DNA of 64,000 bases from Undibacterium cyanobacteriorum (GTDB lineage Bacteria; Pseudomonadota; Gammaproteobacteria; Burkholderiales; Burkholderiaceae_D). How positions within the stretch are numbered: the stretch's first letter is position 1; each line of letters opens with the position of its first letter. Of the stretch, positions 46,434-55,610 are shown one piece after another. The DNA lies in assembly GCF_031326225.1 (NCBI RefSeq), contig NZ_CP133720.1:3782001-3846000 (forward strand), given 5' to 3'. The position numbers were made by a program, and so were the translations under genes. The notes below the pieces were generated by a model. The model saw only the letters and a list, made by a program, of their open reading frames with translations. It did not search any database and was not told where the DNA came from.

Positions 46434-47780
46434 ATGAAATTCGTCGCCAACGTCATCAATAACACACATCTGGCTTATCTTTTGCCATCGAAGGATGATG
46501 AAGTAGACTGCGTGCTCGCATCCATTGCCTATGGCGCTAACTTCACCAATGAAAGAGACGATTTTATTGGGAACTGTGTACAAAATCGATATCGCTTAGA
46601 TATCTGGATGCGCTACGACCATACCGTTCCGGTTGCCATCCCATTGTTGCGACGATTACTCAAACATCACAAAGACAACGTGTTTTGCAAACTAATCCCA
46701 GACGTACTTCACAGCAAGGTCATTTGGTGGAAAGGCTATGGAGCCTACATCGGTTCGGCGAACTTAACAGATCGTGCATGGAACAGCAATATTGAAGCGG
46801 GTATCTTTCTGACCGAGGCTGACCTACAACAGAGCGGAATGCATATCGAATTAGAGAGTTATTTTGAAAACCTTCGTGATATTGACGAAGCAATTCCGCT
46901 TTCTGAAGACTTGATTGCTGAAATGGAGGCGATAGAAGCAACCAGAAAAGATACTTACGATCTCGGAAAAAAACTGCGTAAGACGCCGATCTGGGCAGGG
47001 CCCGCCTTTATCGAAAAGAAAAAAGCAGCAATTCGTAGCAAAGAAAATTTTCGTAAGGAATGGCAATCGACACTAACGGAGTTACGAAAAATTGGTGAAG
47101 CGTTATCAAATAAACGCCCAACTTGGATAAACGAGGACACACCAATTAACTGGCAGATTGATCAATTCTTACATGGTTACTACTACAACCGAGTGGGTGA
47201 CCACCATGCGAAGCCATATGAAGACTACTTCAAGAAGAATTTCGCTGATCCGCAAGCAGCTTTAACGAGTGCGATCACCTGGTGGAATTCAACCAATTCT
47301 GCACCTTCGAGTGAAGATGAAACGTTCGAAGTAAATGCACCAACGATTAGACGCTTGTTATCAAGAGAAAACATTCTGAATTTATCAATTAATGAACTAG
47401 CAGAGGTATGCGGCAACACTCACGCAACGAAAGAGCACATCACAAAAATGACACTGGCCACATTGGGAAGACCTGAGCTCAAGACTCTTTCGCAAGCTGA
47501 ACGAATCCCGCTGTATGCAAATTGGTTGATGACACAACGAAACGCTCGTGGGGAAACTGTGATGCAGCTTTTGAATTATGTTTTATACGGTGGGAAGGAC
47601 GAGGATCTTTGGGAGCGGCTTTTCACTGCATCGCGCGACCCACAATACACAATTTCTCATTATGGTCTAAATTCGATGGCCGAGCTGGTTGGGTGGGCTA
47701 GGCCAGAGATAGCTCCACCAAGAAACGGCAGAACCAGTAAAGCACTTCGCGCGCTTGGTTACGATGTGAAAATTTACTAA
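46434..47780 (+). CDS. PLD-like domain protein (putative defence nuclease)
   Basis: 448 residues. The N-terminal 160 residues form a phospholipase-D-like domain with one HKD-type motif: H93-S-K95 and G107-S-A-N110 in HSKVIWWKGYGAYIGSANLT. Such proteins usually dimerise to form one active site and often cut nucleic acids. The C-terminal 280 residues are unknown, rich in charged helices (RSKENFRKEWQSTLTELRKI), and the ending is ALRALGYDVKIY. It follows the putative PD-(D/E)xK gene and precedes an AlbA-domain ATPase. A role in phage defence is inferred from location. Confidence 0.82.
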   Translation: MKFVANVINNTHLAYLLPSKDDEVDCVLASIAYGANFTNERDDFIGNCVQNRYRLDIWMRYDHTVPVAIPLLRRLLKHHKDNVFCKLIPDVLHSKVIWWKGYGAYIGSANLTDRAWNSNIEAGIFLTEADLQQSGMHIELESYFENLRDIDEAIPLSEDLIAEMEAIEATRKDTYDLGKKLRKTPIWAGPAFIEKKKAAIRSKENFRKEWQSTLTELRKIGEALSNKRPTWINEDTPINWQIDQFLHGYYYNRVGDHHAKPYEDYFKKNFADPQAALTSAITWWNSTNSAPSSEDETFEVNAPTIRRLLSRENILNLSINELAEVCGNTHATKEHITKMTLATLGRPELKTLSQAERIPLYANWLMTQRNARGETVMQLLNYVLYGGKDEDLWERLFTASRDPQYTISHYGLNSMAELVGWARPEIAPPRNGRTSKALRALGYDVKIY

Positions 47781-47917
47781 CTTTTGTTCACCCGTGCAAA
47801 TACGTTTTCGATGGAAAAGAAAAAAATAAATCCAAGCCCCTATCCAAACATACTGTTCCATTTGACGATTAGGGTCAGCATCGCTATAACTACAAAAACT
47901 AGCCAAACAGTGAACGT

Positions 47918-49330
47918 ATGATTACTCTCGACCAATTGGATCGCTGGCTGCACGCCAAACACGAAACAGAGCATCTTGAATTCAAAGAGGCTAAACATCA
48001 GTACGACAATACAAAATTAATCCACTATTGCGTTGCGCTAGCCAATGAAGGGGGTGGTTATTTTGTGCTCGGGGTTGCGGACAAAGCACCCCGTCATGTT
48101 GTTGGTACGAATGCTTTCCTCAATATTGGCGAAACCAAATCACTGATTTTGCGTGCCTTGCATATACGTGTTGAAATTCATGAGCTACAACATGCCGATG
48201 GTCGGGTGTTAGTTTTTGAAATTCCAACACGAGCAATTGGTCAACCTCTACATTACGAAGGTAAATATTTAATGCGAGCCGGTGAGGAATTGGTTCCCAT
48301 GTCACCAGATCAGCTACGCAAGATATTCGCTGAAGGGAAAGCTGATTTCTTGTCCTTAGACGCGTCCAAAGAAATCGATGCAGATGAGGTTATAGCCGCC
48401 TTAGATATTCAAACATTTTTTGAACTACTTAAATTGCCTCTGCCCGCAACCAGAGACGGAACGCTAGCTCGTCTGATCAGCGAAAAACTGATTTATGAAA
48501 AGAGCGGTCAGTATGTCATCACTAACTTGGGCGCATTGTTATTGGCAAAAGACATGCGTCAATTTGATTCGTTACAGAGAAAAACTGTGCGAATGGTGAA
48601 GTACAAGGGCAAGAATAAACTACAAACGGAGCGTGATTTAATTGGTCAGAAGGGTTACGCAGTTGGATTTGAAGGATTAATTTCTACGATCAACAATCAA
48701 TTACCAATGAATGAGGTCATCGGGCAAGCGCTGCGTGAAGAAGTGCGGATGTTTCCTGAATTAGCAATTCGTGAATTAGTCGCGAATGCTTTAGTACATC
48801 AGGATTTTGAAGAAGCTGGTGGTTCGGTCATGGTGGAGATTTTTTCTGATCGGATAGAAATTACTAACCCCGGCCAGCCCTTAATACCGACGGAACGATT
48901 TGTTGATGAGTACAAATCCCGTAACGAGAAATTGGCAGATCTGATGCGCCGAATGGGCATATGCGAGGAAAAAGGCAGTGGCATTGACAAAGTTATTTTT
49001 AATACCGAACTATATCAACTACCTGCACCAGAATTTCGTGTCACTCCCGTCCATACAACAATAGTTCTTTTCGCACACAAAGAGTTTTCCGAAATGAGTC
49101 CGAAAGAAAGAGTGAACGCTTGTTATATGCACTGCTGCTTGAAGTACGTGAGCAATGAAAAAATGACGAATCAGAGCTTGCGTGAGCGTTTCAAATTGGA
49201 TGAAACAAGGACAAAGACAACCGCAGTATCACAAATTATTTCCGCTGCGGTAGAGCAGAAATTGATTAAGCTTGATGATATTGAGAACGCATCAAAACGG
49301 TATGCGAAGTATGTTCCAATTTGGGCCTAG
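47918..49330 (+). CDS. Schlafen/AlbA-domain ATP-binding protein
   Basis: 470 residues. The AlbA_2 (Schlafen-type) domain covers about 15-130: HLEFKEAKHQYDN and ALANEGGGYFVLGVADKAP. A GHKL-type ATPase follows at about 270-360 (IRELVANALVHQDF, IEIFSD-like EIFSDRIEITNPG, and MGICEEKGSGIDKVI). The tail looks like a winged helix (about 400-465). This COG2865-type architecture was first annotated as transcription regulators and is common in defence islands. It stands 138 nt after the PLD-like gene. Confidence 0.87.
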   Translation: MITLDQLDRWLHAKHETEHLEFKEAKHQYDNTKLIHYCVALANEGGGYFVLGVADKAPRHVVGTNAFLNIGETKSLILRALHIRVEIHELQHADGRVLVFEIPTRAIGQPLHYEGKYLMRAGEELVPMSPDQLRKIFAEGKADFLSLDASKEIDADEVIAALDIQTFFELLKLPLPATRDGTLARLISEKLIYEKSGQYVITNLGALLLAKDMRQFDSLQRKTVRMVKYKGKNKLQTERDLIGQKGYAVGFEGLISTINNQLPMNEVIGQALREEVRMFPELAIRELVANALVHQDFEEAGGSVMVEIFSDRIEITNPGQPLIPTERFVDEYKSRNEKLADLMRRMGICEEKGSGIDKVIFNTELYQLPAPEFRVTPVHTTIVLFAHKEFSEMSPKERVNACYMHCCLKYVSNEKMTNQSLRERFKLDETRTKTTAVSQIISAAVEQKLIKLDDIENASKRYAKYVPIWA

Positions 49331-49494
49331 TTTTAATTAATCACAAATGTCATCTCCATCATTTTTTTATCGTAAACCATTGAAATTGTTAGACATTCTC
49401 ATTTAATCGCAAACGTCATTGAATTATCAAAATAACACAAATCCGTATTCCACTCACTGAATTTGATGTCAAATTTTTAGCATGTGAATTATCT

Positions 49495-50364
49495 ATGTCA
49501 CAACCATTCTCCCTAAAAATCTTCGTAGCCACAGGCGACCCTGACGGCCTTCGCATCGTTGAACGTAGCAACTGGATAGGCAAGGCCCTCGTCTTTCCAA
49601 GAGGTCTGCTACCGTCTATTAAACAGAGAGATGAGTTTGCACAGACCGGCATTTACATCTTGATTGGGCCAAGACCGGATGCTGATGGTGAGATGATGTA
49701 CATCGGCGAAGGTGATCCCGTAAAACCTCGCTTAGAAAGTCATTACAGCAATAAAGACTTCTGGACACGTGCAGTATTTTTCGTCGCTGGACCGGGTCAT
49801 CTCAACAAAGCGCATGTGCAGTTTTTGGAAGCGCAATTGATTCAACGCGCCAAAGACGCCAAACGCATTCGATTGGAAAACATCAAAGCAGAGAACGAAC
49901 CTACCCTCTCCGAGGCCGATCGTGCTGACATGATGGTGTTTCTAGACCATATGTTGAGTATGCTGCCAGTACTCGGAATCAGCGCCTTCGAAATCGCTCG
50001 CACAAACACGACGGAGTCGCAAAAATTAACGAAGCTCTTTTGCTCTGGAAAAGGCCTCAAGGCAGAAGGCTACGAATCCAATCAAGGCTTCATCGTCAAA
50101 ACAAATTCACAAGCCAGCGGTGCTATCACACCCTCGATGCGCGACCAAATGCGCGGCATCTTGGATCTACGCGAAGACTTAATCTCAAACGGCGTACTAA
50201 GCAAAGCTGGCGAAGACTACGTATTCACACAAGACTACAGCTTCAGCAGCCCATCAACAGCAGCATCCATCGTGTTAGGACGTAGCGCCAATGGCCGGAC
50301 CGAATGGAAAGACCAAAAAGGCCGTACGCTGAAAGAAATACAGACTTTGCAGGCTGAGGCTTGA
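49495..50364 (+). CDS. GIY-YIG nuclease-family protein with DUF4357 tail
   Basis: 289 residues. The GIY-YIG core is visible as GIY at 52-54 (TGIYILIGPR), YIG at 69-71 (MMYIGEGDP), R79 and the metal-binding E112 (FLEAQLIQRAK). The C-terminal 60 residues include GRSANGRTEWKDQKGRTLKE, the signature of DUF4357. Such proteins occur near restriction systems, usually with no assigned role. No clear ribosome-binding site precedes its ATG. Sixth rightward gene after hsdR start of island, 165 nt past the AlbA gene. Confidence 0.88.
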   Translation: MSQPFSLKIFVATGDPDGLRIVERSNWIGKALVFPRGLLPSIKQRDEFAQTGIYILIGPRPDADGEMMYIGEGDPVKPRLESHYSNKDFWTRAVFFVAGPGHLNKAHVQFLEAQLIQRAKDAKRIRLENIKAENEPTLSEADRADMMVFLDHMLSMLPVLGISAFEIARTNTTESQKLTKLFCSGKGLKAEGYESNQGFIVKTNSQASGAITPSMRDQMRGILDLREDLISNGVLSKAGEDYVFTQDYSFSSPSTAASIVLGRSANGRTEWKDQKGRTLKEIQTLQAEA

Positions 50365-50509
50365 TATCCTCGATCGAAATCTTAACTAGCAAAGATCATG
50401 AGCGAACTCAGATCATTTTCAACGATAAGTTCACGAATCCAACCCGAAAAAGTTGAGTTCAGATTGTTGCAATCATAAACTCAATAAAGTCAAAAATAAT
50501 GGGGCAGCA

Positions 50510-51268
50510 GTGTACATCTTTCGAACAGAAAAACACGTCAATCCAAGATTCAAAGAACACGACCTTCTTTGCGATCGTTTGGTAGAAATTTGCCATGATT
50601 GGGAGAAAGAACTAGACCATTACATCTCCAAAACTGAAAACCTCTTTGGAAGACCTGAACTACCGTGGCAAATGAATGAACGTGTCATTGTTAGTTCGCT
50701 AGTGTCCTCAATCGCAAAAAATAATAACGAATGTATTCTTGCTGAAGAATTGCCAATTACAAAATCTACTAAATCCGATTTAGGAAGATGTGATTTGTGG
50801 GCACACATCCCCTTCGAAGACGACCATCCATTTAATTTCTATCTAGAAGCAAAAAAATTTATCAAGGAAAAACGTCCTAATGATCTTCGAAAAATACTGC
50901 TAGAACCGCGCGGAATTCATCGCATGTTCCACGACTACGTAAAAAGTATTGGTAAGTTGAGTCAGATTAGTACTCAGCAAGAAGGAAGAAAACATCAACA
51001 CTATGTCATTGGAATGATATGTATTCCAATTTGTGGTCGTCCTCCAAAAAAAGACATCCAAGATTGTTTGGATGACGTTTTCACAAAAAGAATAACGTTA
51101 AAAAATATTGAAGATGACAAGACCTTCCCCCAAAAACGACTGATGGCAAGGTTTCCAACAGTTGGTTTCTACTATGAGCCGACGATGCATGAGCAGCAAT
51201 CTTCAATGCTCGTAACTTTCACCGTTCTTGGAAGCTCAAGAAGTCGGAGCAATGTCCTCTCAGATTGA
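50510..51268 (+). CDS. Unknown protein with PD-(D/E)xK nuclease motif
   Basis: 252 residues from a GTG start, chosen because GGGG lies 5 nt before it; a longer frame from TTG 50,453 lacks such a site. The core motif is clear: helix with E57 (WQMNERVIVSSLVSSIA), D95 in LGRCDLWAHI, then E113-A-K115 in FYLEAKKFIKE. This is the standard arrangement of restriction-like endonucleases. The rest is not recognised. AT-rich. It lies between two GIY-YIG genes, suggesting a defence role by association. Confidence 0.75.
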   Translation: MYIFRTEKHVNPRFKEHDLLCDRLVEICHDWEKELDHYISKTENLFGRPELPWQMNERVIVSSLVSSIAKNNNECILAEELPITKSTKSDLGRCDLWAHIPFEDDHPFNFYLEAKKFIKEKRPNDLRKILLEPRGIHRMFHDYVKSIGKLSQISTQQEGRKHQHYVIGMICIPICGRPPKKDIQDCLDDVFTKRITLKNIEDDKTFPQKRLMARFPTVGFYYEPTMHEQQSSMLVTFTVLGSSRSRSNVLSD

Positions 51269-51350
51269 AACACTAGAACACAAAAAGTGAACAGAATTAA
51301 TCCACAAATCTACCTAGCTTAAAGCAAATTTGACGAAATTAAGGTGCAAC

Positions 51351-52205
51351 GTGAAACAGAAAAAAATCAGAAGCCTTCAAAAAATCGGCAATACCAACGA
51401 CAAAATTCATAGGACTGCGCAGGAAAAACTGGGGCTATACGTTTACGTCTTGGTAGACCCAAGAACAGCAGAGGTATTTTACGTTGGTAAAGGTGGGGGT
51501 ACTACAAATGGAAATGAGCGGGTTCTCCATCATTTTAAAGAGGCAAAAAAATTTGCCTTTGGTGAATACAGTAAGGTTCCCTCTTCGAAAACCAAGCGTA
51601 TTTTGGAAATTTGGGATAAAGGCTATGATGTGCAATGGTGGATTATCCGCCACGGCATTGAAGATCAAAGAATCTGTGACCAAATCGAGGCCGCGGTGAT
51701 TGATGCTTTCTCATTAGCTAAATCGAAGATACTCAACGCCATACGTGGTTACGGCGCAAAACAATCTGGCCTGATCTCTTCAAAGGATGTCACGCTTTTA
51801 AATCCCGCACCTGTCAACCCCAGAAAAAAACATTCGACTGTCTTCTTATTCCCTATTAATCAGCTCATGGGAGAACGCAAAGACTTGTATGAGGCCACAA
51901 GAAAATACTGGTCAGTAAGTAAGAAATGGCGGGATATTGCCGACTCCATTGCAATCGGTGTAAATAATCAGACCAGTGCTGCATGTTTTTCAATTGATAA
52001 GTGGCGCAAGTGTGATGCCAAGTTCTCGTTTACTGGGCACGACATGACTGATAACCATGAACTAGCGCGCAAAAACTTGTCCTTAATAATTGAAAACGCT
52101 AAGGGATACTGGCAAAGAGGCGGATTCTTAATTGTAGAATTTGACGGAAAAAATCATTTCCGTTATTTGCGTGGTAGCAAGAACAAAGAGTGGATCAAAC
52201 TATAG
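51351..52205 (+). CDS. LEM-3-like GIY-YIG domain protein
   Basis: 284 residues from GTG, preceded by AAGG at 6 nt; a frame from TTG 51,330 adds seven residues. The N-terminal GIY-YIG-type domain has GLY at 28-30 (LGLYVYVLVD), YVG at 44-46 (EVFYVGKGGG), R57, and a late Glu in DQIEAAVIDAF. This matches the LEM-3-like branch. The C-terminal half (YWSVSKKWRDIADSIAIGVN) is unknown but resembles small-molecule or RNA-binding tails. Last gene of the island; the strand switches after it. Confidence 0.82.
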   Translation: MKQKKIRSLQKIGNTNDKIHRTAQEKLGLYVYVLVDPRTAEVFYVGKGGGTTNGNERVLHHFKEAKKFAFGEYSKVPSSKTKRILEIWDKGYDVQWWIIRHGIEDQRICDQIEAAVIDAFSLAKSKILNAIRGYGAKQSGLISSKDVTLLNPAPVNPRKKHSTVFLFPINQLMGERKDLYEATRKYWSVSKKWRDIADSIAIGVNNQTSAACFSIDKWRKCDAKFSFTGHDMTDNHELARKNLSLIIENAKGYWQRGGFLIVEFDGKNHFRYLRGSKNKEWIKL

Positions 52206-52378
52206 CGCTAACTTGAACAACAATAATTACCCAAGCGCAAACAAGAAATAGCGTTATTTATTTCGGTCGTTTTGAATTGGAGGAATTCACAAATTACCCA
52301 ATTTATACTGACGCGATTTAATCGGGAATTCAACTGATAAAGACCACAATCAATTTTACAAATGCGAAGATGCTCAAA

Positions 52379-52885
52379 TCAGCGCGCCAAACACCGCCGC
52401 TTCAAATCCGCATCATTAATCGAATAGCAGTAGCTATTGTCGCGTCTGACTTTGCCGAGGCAGTAATTTTTTTGATCGCTCTTGCCGATGGAGTAGCAAT
52501 ACGAGACATCGTTTTTGACTTCGGCCAAGCAAGCGTTTTTGCCGTCGCTGTCGTTGATGGAATAGCAGTAACTAGAGTCGTTCTTAGCGGTGCCTAGGCA
52601 GGTGTTTTTGGTGTCGTAATCGTTGATCGAGTAACAGTAGCTGGTATCGCCTTTGACTTTGGCGAGGCAAGCGTTTTTGGTATCGGATTTGTTGATGGAG
52701 TAGCAGTAGCTCGTGTCTTTTTTGGCGATGGCTAGACAGGCGTTTTTGCTGTCGGAATCCCTAATCGAGTAGCAATCGCTGGTGTCTTTGGCGATGCTTG
52801 CTGGACTGAATGGAACACCACTGAGGATGGTTAGAGTGATGAGGATTTTGCTGAAAAGGGTTTTGCTGAAATTTGGTTTGAGCAT
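52379..52885 (-). CDS. Secreted protein of six 23-residue Cys repeats
   Basis: About 168 residues. A signal peptide (KILITLTILSGVPFSPASIA) is followed by six repeats with period 23, consensus D-T-S-Y-C-Y-S-I-N-D-S-D-x-K-N-A-C-L-A-x-V-K-x. Each has two cysteines seven residues apart after the first (CYSI...CLA), so twelve in all, probably disulfide-bonded outside the cytoplasm. The DNA repeats at 69 bp, well preserved in places, which points to recent expansion. I know no assigned function. The start MLKPNFSK is preferred; a frame four residues longer exists. The opposite strand is open only because of the repeat. Confidence 0.8.
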   Translation of the reverse strand: MLKPNFSKTLFSKILITLTILSGVPFSPASIAKDTSDCYSIRDSDSKNACLAIAKKDTSYCYSINKSDTKNACLAKVKGDTSYCYSINDYDTKNTCLGTAKNDSSYCYSINDSDGKNACLAEVKNDVSYCYSIGKSDQKNYCLGKVRRDNSYCYSINDADLKRRCLAR

Positions 52886-52979
52886 GGCTTGTAGCAATCA
52901 TGGAATAGGATGTGGGCATGATAGCTTGTTTGGTGGTGCGGGTTCAATTGGGTGTGCTGTGAAGCTGTAAGGTGTTGAA

Positions 52980-53252
52980 CGACGCTGGGCTCCTGCCTTC
53001 GTAGGAGCGACGGCTGTCGACTACGGGGCGGTGGAGTTTTGCTATTGCTGAACCACCCTCACCCTAGCCCTCTCCCGCTCGCGGGAGAGGGGATAAATGC
53101 GCGCTCGGCGGCTTGCGTTTTTGCGTGGCTATTTCTGGTTCGCGGGCGAAGGAATTATTTCGGGGCGGGACTCATCGCTATGAAGGTGGCTCAGAAAAGC
53201 GCTGACGTTAAAGTCTAACGACACTGGATCCCTGCCTTCGCAGGGATGACAG
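52980..53252. repeat. Intergenic repeats (families E and F)
   Basis: An E-like palindrome at about 52,980-53,012 (GCTCCTGCCTTCGTAGGAGC), a family F copy at about 53,044-53,092 (CCCTCACCCTAGCCCTCTCC, then CGCTCGCGGGAGAGGGG), and a typical E copy at about 53,219-53,252 (ACACTGGATCCCTGCCTTCG, then CAGGGATGACAG). They lie between the Cys-repeat protein and the EEP nuclease gene. A further short series TTCAGCGTAAGTTCAGCGCA at about 53,298-53,330 precedes the nuclease stop. Confidence 0.75.
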
Positions 53253-53332
53253 CATGAATAACTGTGTACGAATTTCTGCGCTGAACGGCTTTGATCTTTT
53301 CAGCGTAAGTTCAGCGCAAGTTCAGCACGACT

Positions 53333-54610
53333 TCAACGCAACTTCAGCGTGGTAATGCGTGGGCAGTGATCGCTGGAGATGATCTTTTGGCCTTTGAGTT
53401 GGTCAACCCCGACTTTCACTGAGCTGGCAGCGCCGTTTTGTTTGGCGTTGAGGGCTTCGCTGATCAAGATGTGGTCGAGGCCGACGAAGCCTTTGCAGGC
53501 GCCTGTGCCTTCGGCTAACGGTACTTGCACGAGGCTAGGATTGCCATCAGACAGTTCTTGCCACAACAAGCGCGTTTTGACTTCGCCATGCGGGCCGGTT
53601 TTGTTCGGGCTGGCGGGATCGCTGCCATCGCTGCGGACTTGATCTTTTGGTGGATTCGATGCGGCTTCTTCGTCGAGGCGGCGATTGAAGTCACCGAGCA
53701 CAACAAACAATGGCGTTTTGCTGGCCACACGTTCGATCCAGTTTTCTAATGGTGCGACTTGGCGATTGAGGATTTTGCAGGCTTTATCGTCATCGGTCAG
53801 CACATGGCCGGCATAGCGGTCGGTGGTGATCAGATTGGCGCACGAGGATTTCAAATGGACGTTGAGAATACTCAATGGTGTAGCGCCGACCGTAATATTG
53901 AGTTCAACACCAGGGCGCAGTTTTCTGATTTTGCTGGTTTCTTCTTCATTGTCTTTGATCGCCAAAGCTTCTTCGCTACGGCACACGGCGGGCTTGCTGC
54001 TCAAGGATTTTTTCCACGCGAAGCCCACGGTTTGGAAGGCATTGTGCTCAGCGACACAGGTTTCAAAATCGTTGACGTGTTTGCCGAGGATCGCTTGTAT
54101 GGTTTCGCGGCTTTTCACTTCTTGGAAAGCCATGATACCGATGCCTTGCTCGGTCACGAGTTTGTCGATGGTGCTGGTGAGACCGGTCATTTTTTCGTCA
54201 TACCACGCTTCACCATTGCTCCAGTTACTAGCGTTCAAGCGATACGCATTGCACGGCGCCACCATCATACTTTTTTCAAATCCACCAGCAGCGGCTTCTA
54301 TATTGCTTTGGCATTGCTTAGCACGATCGGCTTCTTCTTTGGTCGGCTCCGTCGCACCACGCATAATCCGTGGACGCGTATCGCACCAGTTGACTTCCGG
54401 TGCCGAACACACAGCAAGATGCGTTTTGAAATCGGCCTTGGTACCTGCCCAAGCGATGTTGAACGAGGCGATCCCTACTTCATCGCTTTTGTTGGTTTGT
54501 TGTGCATGGCTTGCAGCGTTGAAGGCAAATGAAGCCAATGCCAAAGCGATCGCGTGGGTGGTGAATTTTTGTGTGCGTTTTTGTGTGAGGTTATGGCTGA
54601 AACTGAGCAT
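53333..54610 (-). CDS. Secreted endonuclease/exonuclease/phosphatase-family protein
   Basis: 425 residues with an export signal (FTTHAIALALASFAFNAASH). EEP-fold motifs run in order: IASFNIAW (about 48), IMAFQEVKS with the metal-binding Glu (about 160), LNVHLKSSC (about 250), LGDFNRRL (about 305), GLDHILIS and the final SDHCP (about 412). Substrate, DNA or phospholipid, cannot be read. It carries eight or so cysteines, consistent with the periplasm or secretion. GGAG lies 9 nt before the ATG. Confidence 0.9.
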   Translation of the reverse strand: MLSFSHNLTQKRTQKFTTHAIALALASFAFNAASHAQQTNKSDEVGIASFNIAWAGTKADFKTHLAVCSAPEVNWCDTRPRIMRGATEPTKEEADRAKQCQSNIEAAAGGFEKSMMVAPCNAYRLNASNWSNGEAWYDEKMTGLTSTIDKLVTEQGIGIMAFQEVKSRETIQAILGKHVNDFETCVAEHNAFQTVGFAWKKSLSSKPAVCRSEEALAIKDNEEETSKIRKLRPGVELNITVGATPLSILNVHLKSSCANLITTDRYAGHVLTDDDKACKILNRQVAPLENWIERVASKTPLFVVLGDFNRRLDEEAASNPPKDQVRSDGSDPASPNKTGPHGEVKTRLLWQELSDGNPSLVQVPLAEGTGACKGFVGLDHILISEALNAKQNGAASSVKVGVDQLKGQKIISSDHCPRITTLKLR

Positions 54611-54856
54611 GTGAAGCTAACTCCAAATCAAGTAATGGGTGGTCGATGTCACGCGACATCAAACGCGGCGTGCGATTGTAGCCGAGAATGGGGAGGAGCT
54701 TAGCTTTTGTGTGGAGGAATTGCGATACCGAAACGACAATTTTGTGGGTTTGTTTTGGTGGGATTTGTATCGTAGTTTTTCTGGGGGGAGTGATTCTTTG
54801 TTTCTGTTTTGGAGTGTCTCCTGCTTGTGGCTTCTTTTTATCGCATCAACTAACGA

Positions 54857-55200
54857 AACCTTTGCTGGTCGGGGGTGGCCCGACGGACACTCATCAAGCG
54901 GCTTTCTATTTCAGTTCTTCTCATGGTTGTGGATACTTCTCATTGCATCATTTAACTGAACCTTCTCTGGTCGGGGGTGGCCCGACTGCCACTCACTTTT
55001 CTTGCTTCGCCAAGAAAAGTGAGCAAAAGAAGGCGGCCGCGTTTCGCCGCCCTTCGGGTCCCCAATGCTGCGAGACAGAAAATGGGAAAGCGTTGAAACT
55101 CGCCTTGCGGCTCAAACAGCAACGCTTTCTTGTTCCATTTTCTGTCTCGCAGCATCGGCGGCTCAAGAGCGGAACGGCGAAAAGCAGACGCTGAACCGAC
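54857..55200 (+). repeat. Family D element copy D5, preceded by a partial copy D4
   Basis: D4 (about 54,857-54,886) keeps only the CTGGTCGGGGGTGGCCCGAC hairpin. D5 (54,966-55,165) is complete: its second hairpin is CTCACTTTTCTT/AAGAAAAGTGAG around the loop GCTTCGCC (54,992-55,023), four pairs different from D1 yet still perfect; the apical arms are AAAGCGTT/AACGCTTT. The right flank GGCTCAAGAGCGGAACGGCG matches D2. Confidence 0.85.
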
Positions 55201-55250
55201 AGTCATTCATCAAATGGCGCGATGTAGGAGTGGCTTTTAGCTTTAGCTTT

Positions 55251-55310
55251 GGTTTTGGTTTTGGTTTTGGTTTTGGTTTTGGTTTTGGTTTTGCTTTTGC
55301 TTTTGCTTTT
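55251..55310. repeat. GGTTTT/GCTTTT hexamer repeat
   Basis: Seven GGTTTT units (55,251-55,292) followed by three GCTTTT units (55,293-55,310), between the facing D5 and D6 elements. It corresponds to the GTTTTT tract between D2 and D3. Confidence 0.95.
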
Positions 55311-55338
55311 GCAGTTGATTTTGACCTTTACCCACTTC

Positions 55339-55545
55339 TGACACTGCCAATTGTGCGAGGCAGAAAATGGATAAAGAAAGCCTTGCTGTTTGAGCCGCAG
55401 GCGAGTTTCAAGGCTTTCCCATTTTTTGACTTGCACCATTGGGAAGCCGAAGGCCAGTGGCAGCGTGGTCGCGTTTTTTGGGTTACTTTTTTGGCGAGAC
55501 AAAAAAGGTAACTAGCTGTCGGGCTACCCCCGACCTGCGAACTTT
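55339..55545 (-). repeat. Family D structured element, copy D6 (inverted)
   Basis: Outer arms CCAATTGTGCGAGG and CTTGCACCATTGG, apical arms AAAGCCTTG/CAAGGCTTT around the conserved GAGCCGCAGGCGAG loop, then a slightly imperfect GTTAC(T)n hairpin and GTCGGGCTACCCCCGAC. It faces D5 as D3 faces D2. Confidence 0.85.
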
Positions 55546-55610
55546 GAATTCGACCATCAGTCAAGAAGAACTAAAGCCATTGGATTCCAGCCTTCACGCG
55601 AATGACATAT

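Noticed and set aside
52400..52830. CRISPR-like periodic DNA repeat
   Set aside because: The 69-bp period encodes protein repeats in frame behind a signal peptide.
53759..54614. Two overlapping plus-strand open frames opposite the EEP nuclease gene
   Set aside because: The minus-strand protein has a signal peptide and all EEP motifs in order; the plus-strand frames have none.
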